A stretch of DNA of 59,532 bases from Serinicoccus chungangensis (GCF_001483745.1 NZ_LQBL01000028.1:181756-241287), one strand, 5' to 3'. Positions 42,560-51,785 are shown, numbered from the stretch's first letter. The notes: a model not told the origin generated them from the sequence alone. Program-made: numbers and translations.

Positions 42560-45274
42560 ATGGCGGTTGCCGTCATCTGGCGCGGCACCACGCCGCGCGG
42601 CGAGGACTGGGTCCTCGCCCGGCGCGACGACAGGTTCACCCTCCGTCACGGCACGGACGAGATCGACATCCCCGCCTCCGGGGCCGACCGCATCTCGGTG
42701 ACCCGCCGATGGTGGCGGACGACCGTGACCGTGGCCGGGGTGCCGGAGCGAGCCCGTGTCCTCAACGGTCTGTCCGGCGAGGAGGGCCGGCGCCTCGAGA
42801 ACGCCGTGCAGGAGGCACTCTCCAGGTCGCTCCCCGTCTGGACCGCGAGGCTCTCGACCACGATCGAGACGTCTAGGCGTGACCTCCGGTGGATCACCGA
42901 GGAGGAGGTCACCACGCTGCTCTCGACCCGTCCAAGCATCGCGGAGGGAGAGCCAGCCGTCGCCAACCACGCATCGGGAGCCGGTCCCCTCTGGCTGACC
43001 GAGGAAGGTACGCGCCGGTGGGCGCAGGCGGTCAACGAGGAGATCGCGACTGCGATCACCCAGCAGCAGCGCCAGTTCTTCGACACGATCGAGAGCAGCC
43101 CGCTGACCGACGAGCAGGCGCGCGCGGTCGTGACCTACGACAACCGGGTCAACGTCATCGCCGCAGCCGGGTCCGGCAAGACGTCGGTCATGGTGGCCCG
43201 GGCCGCGTATGCCGTGTCCCGCGGGCTGACAAAGCCTGAGGAGATCGTGCTCCTCGCCTTCAACAGGGACGCCGCCACCGAGCTGCAGACGCGCATACGA
43301 CGCCGGTTCGCGGCAGCCGGCCTGCCCGCCGAGGGGGTCGAGGCCACGACCTTCCACGCCTTCGGGCTCAAGGTCATCGGCCGGGCCACCGGTCGCAAAC
43401 CGACGGTGGCGCCGTGGCTGACGAACAACGACGACGATCTCGGCGTCCTCTCCGAGATCGTGGCCGAGCTCAAGGACAGCGATTCCCACTTCCGGTATGC
43501 CTGGGACTGGTTCCGGCTGCTGCTCTTCACCCGGCCGGACGAAGACTTCACCGAGCCGGCTGCTCCAGACGCGTGGGACCATGCCCGACGCGCGACGGGC
43601 TACCGCGCGATGGACGGCACCACGGTCAAGAGCGAGGGAGAGCGCTGGGTCGCGAACTTCCTCTACCTCCACGGCGTCACCTACGAGTACGAACGCCCCT
43701 ACACCTACGACACCGCGGACGCCGAGCACCGCCAGTACCACCCCGACTTCTACTACCCCGACATCGACGTCTGGCACGAGCACTGGAGTCTCGACGCCGA
43801 CGGCAACCCGCGCCCCGGCTGGACCGACTACCTCGACGGTATGGAGTGGAAGCGCCAGCTGCATCAGCAGCACGGCACGACGCTGGTGGAGACCACGTGG
43901 GCCGAGGTCATGCACGGTGACGGCCTGTCCCGCCTTGAGAAAGAGCTGGTGGGGCACGGCATACGCCTCGACTGGGACCCCGACCGACCGCCCGCGCGAG
44001 GCGTCGAAGTTGTCACCGACGCCGATATGCTCCGCCTCGTGCGGACCTTCATGCTGCACGTCAAGGCGAACTCGCTGGACCAGCAGGAGGTCGAACGACG
44101 CCTCGGCGCCGGCCTCCTGCGCAACCGGCGACGCGCCAGTATCTTCCTGGACTTCTACTGGCCGATCCACGACGCCTGGCAGGCCCGGCTCGCCGACGGC
44201 GGCTACGTGGACTTCGAGGACGTGCTCGTGCAGGCCGCCGACCACCTCGAGTCGGGCAGGTACGTCAGCCCCCACCGGCTGGTCATGGTCGACGAGCTCC
44301 AGGACGCCAGCCAGGCGCGGGCCCGGCTCACCCGAGCCCTGGTCGCACAGCCCGGCCGGCACCTGCTCGCCGTCGGGGACGACTGGCAGTCCATCAACCG
44401 CTTCGCCGGGGCCGACCTGAGCGTGGTGACGGGATTTCACGACCAGTTCGGCCCAGGCCCCACGGTGCACCTGACGACGACCTTCCGCTGCCACCAGTCC
44501 ATCAGCCACACCGCTGCCCGCTTCGTCATGAAGAACCCCGCCCAGGTGCGCAAGACCGTCGTGTCGGTCCACGACCGGCCGGTCGACCGTGCCGCGCACG
44601 AGGGGGTGCAGCTGCGCACGGTGGCGAGCGCCGCCGAGGTCCCCGGCGCAATCGGCGACTTCCTCACCCGGCTGCGTGACGCCATACACGGGGGCGCCCT
44701 CGGGGCGGACTCGGTGAGCGTCGACGTCCTCGGGCGCTATCAGCAGGACCGCGGCCTCATGCCGCACGCAGCCCCGCCGGAGATTCGGCTGGCGTTCCGC
44801 ACCATCCACTCCGCCAAGGGGCTTGAGGCCGACTACGTCGTCATCCCGAACCTGTCGGCAGGCTCCTACGCCTTCCCGAGCCGGATCGCGGACGACCCGG
44901 TCCTGGCGCTGGCCATGACCGGTGGTGACACCTACCCGCACGCCGAGGAGCGCCGGCTCTTCTACGTGGCGCTTACCCGGGCACGCCGCGGAGTGCTGCT
45001 CATCAGCCCGGAGTACCACCCCTCCCCCTTCGTGACCGAGCTCATCCAGGACGGACTCGTGCGAGACGTCGGCCCCCGCCCGGTCGCCACCCCCTGCCCC
45101 GGGTGCAGGGTCAGCGTGCTCCGCCCACGGTCCGGCCGCACCGGCCACTTTTGGGGCCGCAGCACTTTCCCGGCCTGCACGTACACGTGCAACACCCTGC
45201 CCGTGCCGGGCGCGGCCGAGCAGGTCCATGTCCACCACCCGTCGGCAAGCCTTCTGAGAGGCGGAGCACCATGA
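42560..45274 (+). CDS. HelD/UvrD-like SF1 helicase with internal nuclease-like insert and C-terminal zinc ribbon
   Basis: 904 aa from ATG 42560 (AAGGGG upstream). After ~190 residues of N-terminal helices come Walker A AAAGSGKTSVM (K207) and LLAFNRDAATELQTRI. An insert follows with HPDFYYPD (D396) and GMEWKRQLHQ (E429-W430-K431) that fits a PD-(D/E)XK or Vsr-like nuclease core. Then DELQD (D578), VGDDWQSINRFAGAD, TTFRCHQSIS, TIHSAKGLEADYVV and LFYVALTRARRG complete the SF1 motor. The tail CPGCRVSVL ... FPACTYTC is a topoisomerase-type zinc ribbon. Coupled by ATGA to the NERD gene. Confidence 0.88.
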   Translation: MAVAVIWRGTTPRGEDWVLARRDDRFTLRHGTDEIDIPASGADRISVTRRWWRTTVTVAGVPERARVLNGLSGEEGRRLENAVQEALSRSLPVWTARLSTTIETSRRDLRWITEEEVTTLLSTRPSIAEGEPAVANHASGAGPLWLTEEGTRRWAQAVNEEIATAITQQQRQFFDTIESSPLTDEQARAVVTYDNRVNVIAAAGSGKTSVMVARAAYAVSRGLTKPEEIVLLAFNRDAATELQTRIRRRFAAAGLPAEGVEATTFHAFGLKVIGRATGRKPTVAPWLTNNDDDLGVLSEIVAELKDSDSHFRYAWDWFRLLLFTRPDEDFTEPAAPDAWDHARRATGYRAMDGTTVKSEGERWVANFLYLHGVTYEYERPYTYDTADAEHRQYHPDFYYPDIDVWHEHWSLDADGNPRPGWTDYLDGMEWKRQLHQQHGTTLVETTWAEVMHGDGLSRLEKELVGHGIRLDWDPDRPPARGVEVVTDADMLRLVRTFMLHVKANSLDQQEVERRLGAGLLRNRRRASIFLDFYWPIHDAWQARLADGGYVDFEDVLVQAADHLESGRYVSPHRLVMVDELQDASQARARLTRALVAQPGRHLLAVGDDWQSINRFAGADLSVVTGFHDQFGPGPTVHLTTTFRCHQSISHTAARFVMKNPAQVRKTVVSVHDRPVDRAAHEGVQLRTVASAAEVPGAIGDFLTRLRDAIHGGALGADSVSVDVLGRYQQDRGLMPHAAPPEIRLAFRTIHSAKGLEADYVVIPNLSAGSYAFPSRIADDPVLALAMTGGDTYPHAEERRLFYVALTRARRGVLLISPEYHPSPFVTELIQDGLVRDVGPRPVATPCPGCRVSVLRPRSGRTGHFWGRSTFPACTYTCNTLPVPGAAEQVHVHHPSASLLRGGAP

Positions 45275-46221
45275 CAGCGACAGACTCCCCCAGTGTCGCC
45301 CCTCGCGAGATGCGACTGAGGTATGCCGGTCGGTGCCGCGGGTGCGCCACCGAGCTTCCCCGCGGGACGCGTGCGGTCTACGACCCGGGGACGAAGACGG
45401 TCTGCTGCCTGACCTGCCAGGTCCCGGCCACCGACGACGCAGGGTCACCGGGCGAGGAGACCATAGTCGGTGACACGGGGCACGGGGAGACCTGGCAGCC
45501 GCCCGCAGCGACACCCCCACGGGCGCCCGCACCGACACCCCCACCAGTAGAGGCGCCGGTTGCAGCCGACACCTCGCCGGGCGTTGCGGGCTCGTCGGCC
45601 CGCCGAGAGCACGAGCGTCGCGTCGCCCAGCGCGAGGAACGGGTCCGGAGCAGGCATCCCAGGCTGGGCGGGCTCCTGCTCGCCCTCTCTGACGAGCCGC
45701 AGAGCACCAAGGCGTGGGCGACCGGCGCGGTGGGCGAGGAACGGCTGGGTCGACGGCTCGACGCCACCGCCGGTCCCCTGGTGCGCGTGCTGCACGACCG
45801 CGGCATCCCGAGGAGTCGCGCCAACCTCGACCACCTGGTGGTGTGCGCCGGCGGGGTCTTCGTCGTGGATGCGAAGCGCTACCAGGGTCGACCGCATCAC
45901 GTCGTCGAGGGCGGCTTCTTCACGCCCCGCGTCGACAAGCTGGTCGTCGGCCGGCGCGACTGCACCCGGCTCGTGGACGCCGGCCTGAAGCAGGCGGACC
46001 TCGTGCGCAGAGCACTGGACGACGACACCGTCGAGGTGCGCAGCATGCTCTGCTTCGTCGAGGCCGACTGGCCTCTCTTCGGCGGTGACTTCGTCATCCG
46101 CGACGTCACGGTGACCTGGCCGAAGAAGCTGGCGACGATCATCACGCGGCCGGGTCCGTTGTCCGAGGAGCGCATCACCGCCATCCACCAGCGACTGGCC
46201 GCCGCCTTCCCTCCGGCCTGA
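45271..46221 (+). CDS. NERD-domain nuclease-related protein with N-terminal zinc ribbon
   Basis: 316 aa, overlapping the helicase stop (ATGA). N-terminal CRGCATEL ... CCLTC zinc ribbon, a long Pro/Ala/Thr linker (about 60-110), a basic helix, then the NERD domain with TGAVGEERLGRRLD, RANLDHLVVCAGGVFVVDAK (conserved D and DAK of the nuclease-like core) and a basic C-terminus. NERD domains belong to the restriction-endonuclease-like group. The tight coupling to a helicase with its own nuclease insert suggests a two-protein DNA-processing or defence machine. Confidence 0.87.
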   Translation: MTATDSPSVAPREMRLRYAGRCRGCATELPRGTRAVYDPGTKTVCCLTCQVPATDDAGSPGEETIVGDTGHGETWQPPAATPPRAPAPTPPPVEAPVAADTSPGVAGSSARREHERRVAQREERVRSRHPRLGGLLLALSDEPQSTKAWATGAVGEERLGRRLDATAGPLVRVLHDRGIPRSRANLDHLVVCAGGVFVVDAKRYQGRPHHVVEGGFFTPRVDKLVVGRRDCTRLVDAGLKQADLVRRALDDDTVEVRSMLCFVEADWPLFGGDFVIRDVTVTWPKKLATIITRPGPLSEERITAIHQRLAAAFPPA

Positions 46222-46271
46222 CCCACGTCCGCCGACCGCTCGGACGACCTCATACCGCGACGTGTCGCCGA

Positions 46272-46277
46272 TAGGGT
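46272..46277 (+). promoter_or_regulatory. -10 element giving a probable leaderless mRNA
   Basis: TAGGGT ends 6 nt before the GTG at 46284, the spacing expected if transcription starts at the start codon. No Shine-Dalgarno is present. Confidence 0.55.
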
Positions 46278-46283
46278 GCTGAC

Positions 46284-46805
46284 GTGCGCCGCATCCTGGA
46301 TCTCCTGGACGCTCTCAACGACGCGGGCGTCGACTACGTGGTCGTCGGCGGCGTCGCGGTCGTGCTGCGCGGTCACGCTCGCATGACGGTCGACCTGGAC
46401 CTTGCGCTCGACCTCACGACCGACAACCTCACCGCCGCCCTCGACGTCCTCAAGGCGCAGGGGCTCGTGCCCAGGCTCCCGGTCGCACCCGAACAGTTCG
46501 CCGACCCGGACACCCGACGCGCCTGGGTGGAGGAGCGCAACCTGGTGGCCTTCACGCTGCACGACCCCTCCGACGCGCTGCGCGAGGTGGATCTGCTGGC
46601 GGACATCCCCCTGCCCTTCGCCGCCCTCCGCACATCCTCGGACCTCGTCGACGTCGACGGTGTCCCCGTGCGCGTGGCGTCGGTCGAGCACCTGGTGACC
46701 ATGAAACGCCATTCCGGGCGCGCGCAGGACCTGGCTGACATCGAGGCGTTGTCGCAGCTGACGAGCGCACCTAGGGTGGTGAGGGATGAGCACGACCAAG
46801 GCTGA
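46284..46805 (+). CDS. AbiEii-like nucleotidyltransferase
   Basis: 173 aa, GTG start, leaderless by position. Nucleotidyltransferase fold: YVVVGGVAVVLRGHARMTVD with GG at 22-23 and the DxD pair D37/D39 (TVDLDLAL), then a third acidic residue in REVDLLADIP. This matches the minimal NTase / AbiEii-type family, whose toxin members add nucleotides to tRNA or proteins. Overlaps the next small gene by 20 nt, which suggests a toxin-antitoxin or regulator pair. Confidence 0.8.
   Translation: MRRILDLLDALNDAGVDYVVVGGVAVVLRGHARMTVDLDLALDLTTDNLTAALDVLKAQGLVPRLPVAPEQFADPDTRRAWVEERNLVAFTLHDPSDALREVDLLADIPLPFAALRTSSDLVDVDGVPVRVASVEHLVTMKRHSGRAQDLADIEALSQLTSAPRVVRDEHDQG
46772..46777 (+). promoter_or_regulatory. 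Internal -10 element before the small partner gene
   Basis: TAGGGT inside the 3' end of the nucleotidyltransferase gene, 8 nt before the ATG at 46786. It is the same hexamer as the -10 of the nucleotidyltransferase gene, so the small gene could be expressed on its own as well as by read-through. GAGGG directly before the ATG is too close for a normal ribosome site. Confidence 0.4.
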
Positions 46806-46986
46806 GGACCTCTGGTGCGGCACCTCGGACGCGGGGCCTGCCATCCGGGCGCGCGCGGCGACGACGCCGGCGCAACGACTCGAGTGGCTCGAGGAGAGTC
46901 TCCTGCTCGCGCAGGCATCCGGGGCCTTGGCGCGGGACCGGGCCAGGCGGCAGCGTCAGGCGCAGGAGTGGGGCTCGTCCCGCTGA
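46786..46986 (+). CDS. Small partner of the nucleotidyltransferase
   Basis: 66 aa, starting 20 nt inside the nucleotidyltransferase gene. Begins MSTTKAEDLWCGTSDAGP and continues with a charged helix, TPAQRLEWLEESLLLAQASG. No named domain is recognised. Short helical proteins with RLxWLEE are often found next to this kind of nucleotidyltransferase, so an antitoxin or chaperone role is inferred. Convergent with the next gene. Confidence 0.65.
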   Translation: MSTTKAEDLWCGTSDAGPAIRARAATTPAQRLEWLEESLLLAQASGALARDRARRQRQAQEWGSSR

Positions 46987-46998
46987 CGCATCCTGCGT

Positions 46999-47643
46999 TC
47001 AGGCCTGCGTTGCCCCGAGGCGATCCACACCCGCGAGGTAGTCGAGCGCCTCCTGCACACTGCCCACCTCGGCATACTTCGCCTGCAGGTCGTAGAGCGC
47101 GGCCCGGTGGGCGGTCTCGTCCCGGTCCAGCGACGCCTCCCGCACGACGAGCGGGACGAAGCCGTGCTGCAGGGCGTCCACGGCGGTGGCCCGCACGCAC
47201 CCGCTCGTGCTGGCCCCGACGATGACCACCGTGTCGACCCGCCGGGCCTGCAGCATCGAGGCGAGCGAGGTGCCGAAGAAGCTGCTCGCATACTGCTTGA
47301 CGACCACCACCTCGTGCGGCCGCGGCGCCACCTGAGGCATCAGCTCGCCCATCGGGGCGTCGCCGATCAGCTGCCGCAGCGCCGGCACCTTCTGCAGGAA
47401 GATCCCGCCGTCGAGCCCGTCCTCGCCGTAGCTGACGCGGGTGTGCACCACCGGGATGCCGGCGGCGCGGGCCGCCGCGAGCACTGCGGCCGCCTCGGCG
47501 AGGCCGTCGTCCGACGGCAGGCACAGGGGGGACGCCTGGTCGAAGTAGGCCCGCATGAGGTCGACCACGAGCAGCGCCGGACGAGGCCCCGGGGTCAGGG
47601 TCCCCGCGAAGCCGTCGTCGAAGGCGCGCTCGGGACTGGTCAC
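46999..47643 (-). CDS. Isochorismatase-family cysteine amidohydrolase
   Basis: 214 aa from GTG 47643, overlapping the hyuB stop (GTGA). Catalytic set D28 (LLVVDLMRAYF), K116 (VVVKQYASSFFGT) and C149 (GASTSGCVRATA), all present. This pattern is that of N-carbamoylsarcosine-amidase-like enzymes that release ammonia from amides or carbamoyl groups. Third gene of the hyuA-hyuB transcription unit, so it most likely acts on the ring-opened product of HyuAB. Confidence 0.88.
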   Translation of the reverse strand: MTSPERAFDDGFAGTLTPGPRPALLVVDLMRAYFDQASPLCLPSDDGLAEAAAVLAAARAAGIPVVHTRVSYGEDGLDGGIFLQKVPALRQLIGDAPMGELMPQVAPRPHEVVVVKQYASSFFGTSLASMLQARRVDTVVIVGASTSGCVRATAVDALQHGFVPLVVREASLDRDETAHRAALYDLQAKYAEVGSVQEALDYLAGVDRLGATQA

Positions 47644-49514
47644 AGTGCTCGCGGCGGGGTCGGGGGTCGTAGGCCGGTCTCCTCCTCGGCACGGTCCAGG
47701 ATGGTCTCCAGGTCAGGGCCCTTGTCGAAGAGGGGCAGGTCGCCCTCACCGCGGGCGCCGCGCAGCTCGGTGCGCAGCTGCTCGGTGGCACCCGGGTCGA
47801 GCTCGCCCGCCTCGCTGCAGACGACGCCATACCGGCGGGCGCCCTCGGCGCTGACCAGGCCGCGGCGCACCTCCAGGGCCACCAGCTCGGGGTCGCGCTC
47901 GAGCGGGTCGCCCCACCCGCCGCCGCCCCAGGTGACGAAGTGGAGCACGTCGTCCTTGCCGACCTCGACGTCGTGGACCTTGCTCGGCAGCACCTCGATG
48001 GTGCCGTCGGCCCGGTCCACCCACTTGCGGCCGCGCGCGCCGGGCTCGCCGCCGCGCACGCCCCACGGGTAGGTGAGCCAGCGGTCGTCGTGGATCGCGA
48101 TGGTGCCCGGCTCGAGGAACCGGTAGGACACGTCGACCCCGTTGCCGCCCCGGTGCAGCCCGGCGCCGCCGGTGTCGGTGACCGTCTCCCACCGGTCGAT
48201 CCGCAGCGGGTAGTAGGACTCGAGGTACTCGCAGGGGATGTTGACGAAGGAGGGCCACAGCGAGTGGCCGTCGGGGCCGTCGCCGACCGGCCGGCCCGGG
48301 ATGCCGCCGAAGCCGATGGAGTAGAGCTGGAACCACTCGCCCTTGCGGTCTCCCCCGCTGTAGTTGCCGGAGTACATGAAGTGCGGCGAGGAGGAGAAGC
48401 CGGCCCCGTTGAGCAGGTCCGGGTTGGACTGGCCGAGCAGCCCGCCGAAGAGGTCGAAGAGCCGGCCGATGCCGTGGTTGCGGCCGTTGAGGGCGGCCGG
48501 GTAGCGCGGCTTCCAGAACGAGTCCTCCGGGATCTCCACGTCGACCAGCGGGTAGTAGCCGTCGTTCCAGAGGATCTGCGGGTCGGCCACGGTGATCATG
48601 TAGATCCCGAAGAACATCCGGATGAGGTTCTCGTTGATGTAGTAGTTGATCGGCCCCTCGGCCTGCGGGCTGGACCCGGTGAGGTCGATGAGCACCTTGT
48701 CGCCGGTGCGGGTGATCGTCATCTTCAGCTCGTAGGGGCCGTGGCCGCGCCCGTCGTCGTCGATGTAGTCGGTGAACGACAGCGGCTTGCCCTCCTCGAA
48801 GACCAGGGCCAGCAGCGTCTTCATCGCCCGGTAGTTGCGGTCGAGCAGGGCCTCCAGCGCCGAGGTGTAGGTGTCGACGCCGAAGCGGGCGCACATCTCC
48901 TGCACCCGGCGCGAAGCGGTCCGGCACGCGGCGACGATGCCGTTGAGGTCGGCGCGGTTCCAGTCCGGCTTGCGGACCTGGTTGAGGATGATCCGCAGCG
49001 CGTCGTCGTCGAGCACGCCCTTCTTGTAGAGCTTGAAGGGCGGGATGACCACGCCCTCCTCGAAGATCGTCCGGGCGTCGGTCGGCATCGAGGCCGGGGT
49101 CTTGCCGCCGACGTCCGACATGTGGCCGAACTGCGAGGCCCAGCCCACGATCCGGCCCTCGTAGAAGATCGGCATGACTACGAGCCAGTCGTTGGCGTGA
49201 CTGATCGCGGCGCCGCACGAGTAGGGGTCGGACGTCATGAGGACGTCGCCCTCCTCGATGGTGCCGTCGAAGTTGTCGAGGAAGTCCGGGATCGACAGGC
49301 CGAACTGGCCGACGACCATCTTGCCCTCGGGGTCGCCGATGAGCGGGAACTCGTCGTGCTGCTCGCGGATGCCCGGCGACAGCGCCGTCCGGAAGAGCAC
49401 CTCGTCCATCTCGTAGCGGGCGCTGCGCAGGCCGTTCTCGATGAGGTCCAGGGTGACGACGTCCACGTCGACCCGCTGCAGCGGCTCGGTGGTGGTCTGG
49501 ATCAGCTGTGCCAT
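47640..49514 (-). CDS. hyuB: Hydantoinase/oxoprolinase B subunit
   Basis: 624 aa. HyuB family: VLMTSDPYSCGAAISHAND, FGHMSDVGGKTP, ALNGRNHGIGRLFDLFG and FVTWGGGGWGDPLERDPEL near the end are hallmarks. HyuB pairs with HyuA in ATP-dependent opening of hydantoins, 5-oxoproline, lactams or in carboxylation of ketones. Start is 3 nt after the hyuA stop; the unit is hyuA-hyuB-amidohydrolase. The actual substrate is unknown. Confidence 0.92.
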   Translation of the reverse strand: MAQLIQTTTEPLQRVDVDVVTLDLIENGLRSARYEMDEVLFRTALSPGIREQHDEFPLIGDPEGKMVVGQFGLSIPDFLDNFDGTIEEGDVLMTSDPYSCGAAISHANDWLVVMPIFYEGRIVGWASQFGHMSDVGGKTPASMPTDARTIFEEGVVIPPFKLYKKGVLDDDALRIILNQVRKPDWNRADLNGIVAACRTASRRVQEMCARFGVDTYTSALEALLDRNYRAMKTLLALVFEEGKPLSFTDYIDDDGRGHGPYELKMTITRTGDKVLIDLTGSSPQAEGPINYYINENLIRMFFGIYMITVADPQILWNDGYYPLVDVEIPEDSFWKPRYPAALNGRNHGIGRLFDLFGGLLGQSNPDLLNGAGFSSSPHFMYSGNYSGGDRKGEWFQLYSIGFGGIPGRPVGDGPDGHSLWPSFVNIPCEYLESYYPLRIDRWETVTDTGGAGLHRGGNGVDVSYRFLEPGTIAIHDDRWLTYPWGVRGGEPGARGRKWVDRADGTIEVLPSKVHDVEVGKDDVLHFVTWGGGGWGDPLERDPELVALEVRRGLVSAEGARRYGVVCSEAGELDPGATEQLRTELRGARGEGDLPLFDKGPDLETILDRAEEETGLRPPTPPRAL

Positions 49515-49517
49515 GGC

Positions 49518-51596
49518 TCAGGCCTCCGGGGTGTCGGTGTGCTCGAGGGGACGGATGAGGAGGCTGCCGCTCGGGTGCACCGTGGCGGCGTGGTCGGGCA
49601 GGACGAGCGTGGTCGAGTCCATCTCGGCGATGACCGCCGGACCGGGTATGACGTTGCCGGCCTTGAGCTTGTCGCGGTCGTAGACCACCGCCTCCACCTG
49701 CGAGCCGCCCACCCACAACCGGTGGGCCTCCTCCCGGGCGGCGCCCGAGGGGTCGGGGCCGCCCTCCTCGAGGGTCGTCGCGGCGAGGTTGGGCCGGGGC
49801 CCGCTGGCGGTGGCCCGGGCGGTGACCAGCTCGTGCTCGTTGTCGAGGAGGAAGCTGAAGAGCCGCTCGTGCTCGGCGTTGAAGGCGGAGCGGAGCGTGC
49901 CCAGCACCCCCTCCCCCAGCGAGCCGGCCTCCACGGCGACCGGGATCTCGAAGCCCTGGCCGTGGTAGCGCAGGTCCACGGCATACGTGAGGGTCAGGTC
50001 CTCCTCGGCGAGCCCGGACTCCAGCAGCGAGCGCTTCGCCGAGCTCGCGAGCTCCTCGAGCATGCCGCTCAGCTCGGCGTCGGTGATCTCGCTGAAGCGG
50101 CGGATCAGGGTGCGCACCGACTCGTCGCGGTGGCTCGTGGTGGCGTCGCCGTAGGCGCAGAGCACACCGGGCGAGGGCGGGATGATGACCGGCCAGGCGC
50201 CGGTCAGGACGCCCAGGGCGTTGGCGTGCAGCGGCCCGGCCCCGCCGAAGGCGATGAGCGCGAAGTCGCGGGGGTCGAAGCCCTGCTGGGTGGAGACCAG
50301 TTTGAGGGCGCCGAAGATGTTCTCGTTGACGATGTCGTAGATGCCGGCCGCCGCGGCCTCCGCGGACGGCAGCCCGGTCGCGTCGGCAATGGTCTGCACC
50401 GCGGCGCGCGCGGCCTCCTCGTCGAGGGTGATCTCACCACCGGCGAGCTGGGTGGGAAGGTAGCCAAGGACGACGTCGGCGTCGGTGACGGTCGGCTCGG
50501 CACCACCGGCACCGTAGGCCGCCGGGCCGGGGACCGCCCCGGCCGACTGCGGGCCGACGCGCAGCGCCTGGGTCAGCGGCGGGACGTGGGCGATCGAGCC
50601 GCCGCCCGCACCGACCGTGCGGACGTCGACCGAGGTGGCGCGGACGGTCAGGTCCCCGACCGTCGTCTCCCGGCCGACCCGCGGACTCAGCCCCTGGACG
50701 AGCGCGACGTCGGTGGAGGTGCCTCCCATGTCGAAGGTGAGCAGGTCGGAGAAGCCCGCCTGCTCGGCGACCCAGACGGCCCCGGTCACGCCGCCGGCGG
50801 GGCCGGACAGCAGCAGGGAGACCGGGTTCTCCGCCGCGACCTGCGCCGAGACCAGCCCGCCGTCGCTGCGCAGGATCGACAGCGTCGAGTCCAGACCGGA
50901 GGAGCCCAGCTGGCTCTGCAGGTTGTTGACGTAGCGCGACACCTGACCTTGGACGTAGGCGTTGGCGACGGTCGTGAGGGTGCGCTCGTACTCCCGCAGC
51001 TCGGGGAGCACGGCCGAGGAGCGCGAGATCGGCAGGCCCGGCAGCTCCTCCGCGGCGATCTCCTCGACCCGGCGCTCGTGGGCGTCGTTGGCGTAGGCGT
51101 TGATGAAGCTGATGCTCAGCGCCTCGACCCCCTGGTCCTTGAGGGTGCGGAGCTGGGCGCGGACGTCGTCCTCGTCGAGCTCGGTGACCACGGAGCCGTC
51201 GGCGGCCATCCGCTCGGTCACCTCGACGGTGTCCTCCAGCGCGGCCAGCGGCTCCGGCTTGGGCCAGATGATCCACCCGGCCAGACCGCCGGGCACGAAG
51301 GAGCGCGCGATCTGCAGCACCTGGCGGAAGCCCCGGGTGGTGACCAGCCCGACCCGCGCGCCTTTCTTCTCCAGGATCGCGTTGGTCGCCACGGTCGTCC
51401 CGTGCAGGACCTCCTCCACCTCGGCCAGGCTCACCCCGGCGGCACGGCATACCTGCTCGATGCCGCGCAGCACACCCACGGACTGGTCCTGGGGCGTGGA
51501 GGAGGTTTTCCCCCGGTAGGTCTCCCCGGTGTCCTCGTTGATGAGCAGGATGTCGGTGAACGTGCCACCGACATCCACGCCGAGCCGATAGGTCAT
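49518..51596 (-). CDS. hyuA: Hydantoinase/oxoprolinase A subunit
   Basis: 692 aa, ATG with GAGGAGA 4 nt upstream. HyuA family ATPase with the ASKHA phosphate motif GVDVGGTFTDILL at the N-terminus, then LHGTTVATNAILEKKGARVG, LTFDMGGTSTDVALVQG (second phosphate motif) and IAFGGAGPLHANALG. It supplies ATP-driven activation for the HyuB partner. First gene of the minus-strand unit, divergent from the CoA-transferase with a shared 189-bp promoter region holding two GntR-type palindromes. Confidence 0.93.
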   Translation of the reverse strand: MTYRLGVDVGGTFTDILLINEDTGETYRGKTSSTPQDQSVGVLRGIEQVCRAAGVSLAEVEEVLHGTTVATNAILEKKGARVGLVTTRGFRQVLQIARSFVPGGLAGWIIWPKPEPLAALEDTVEVTERMAADGSVVTELDEDDVRAQLRTLKDQGVEALSISFINAYANDAHERRVEEIAAEELPGLPISRSSAVLPELREYERTLTTVANAYVQGQVSRYVNNLQSQLGSSGLDSTLSILRSDGGLVSAQVAAENPVSLLLSGPAGGVTGAVWVAEQAGFSDLLTFDMGGTSTDVALVQGLSPRVGRETTVGDLTVRATSVDVRTVGAGGGSIAHVPPLTQALRVGPQSAGAVPGPAAYGAGGAEPTVTDADVVLGYLPTQLAGGEITLDEEAARAAVQTIADATGLPSAEAAAAGIYDIVNENIFGALKLVSTQQGFDPRDFALIAFGGAGPLHANALGVLTGAWPVIIPPSPGVLCAYGDATTSHRDESVRTLIRRFSEITDAELSGMLEELASSAKRSLLESGLAEEDLTLTYAVDLRYHGQGFEIPVAVEAGSLGEGVLGTLRSAFNAEHERLFSFLLDNEHELVTARATASGPRPNLAATTLEEGGPDPSGAAREEAHRLWVGGSQVEAVVYDRDKLKAGNVIPGPAVIAEMDSTTLVLPDHAATVHPSGSLLIRPLEHTDTPEA

Positions 51597-51681
51597 GTCT
51601 TCTCCTCACGGGAAGCGCGGTCGTCCTCGACCCGCGCGCTGACGGTCACGCTAGGGAGGGAGAGTGCGGCACGTCAAGGGT

Positions 51682-51753
51682 TTGCATGCAATTGGTCGAC
51701 TATAGTTCGTCAGGGCTTGTCTCGGGGCGGGAGATCTGCAAGATTGCATACAA
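51682..51753. promoter_or_regulatory. Two GntR (FCD)-type operators in the hyuA / CoA-transferase divergent promoter
   Basis: TTGCATGCAA (51682-51691, perfect palindrome) and TTGCATACAA (51744-51753, one mismatch to it), 62 bp apart. Between them lies CTATAG (TATAGT at 51701 on plus, also readable as TATAGT on minus). The GntR gene at 54059 is the natural binder. Confidence 0.6.
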
Positions 51754-51785
51754 CTCCTTCCCTATCCGCGCACCGGAGGCCACCC

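Noticed and set aside
47940-51785. A very long plus-strand open frame running antisense to hyuB and hyuA and into the CoA-transferase
   Set aside because: It is a codon-bias shadow of high-GC genes; the real CoA-transferase starts at GTG 51786 with GGAGG, and the antisense translation is low-complexity with no domain.
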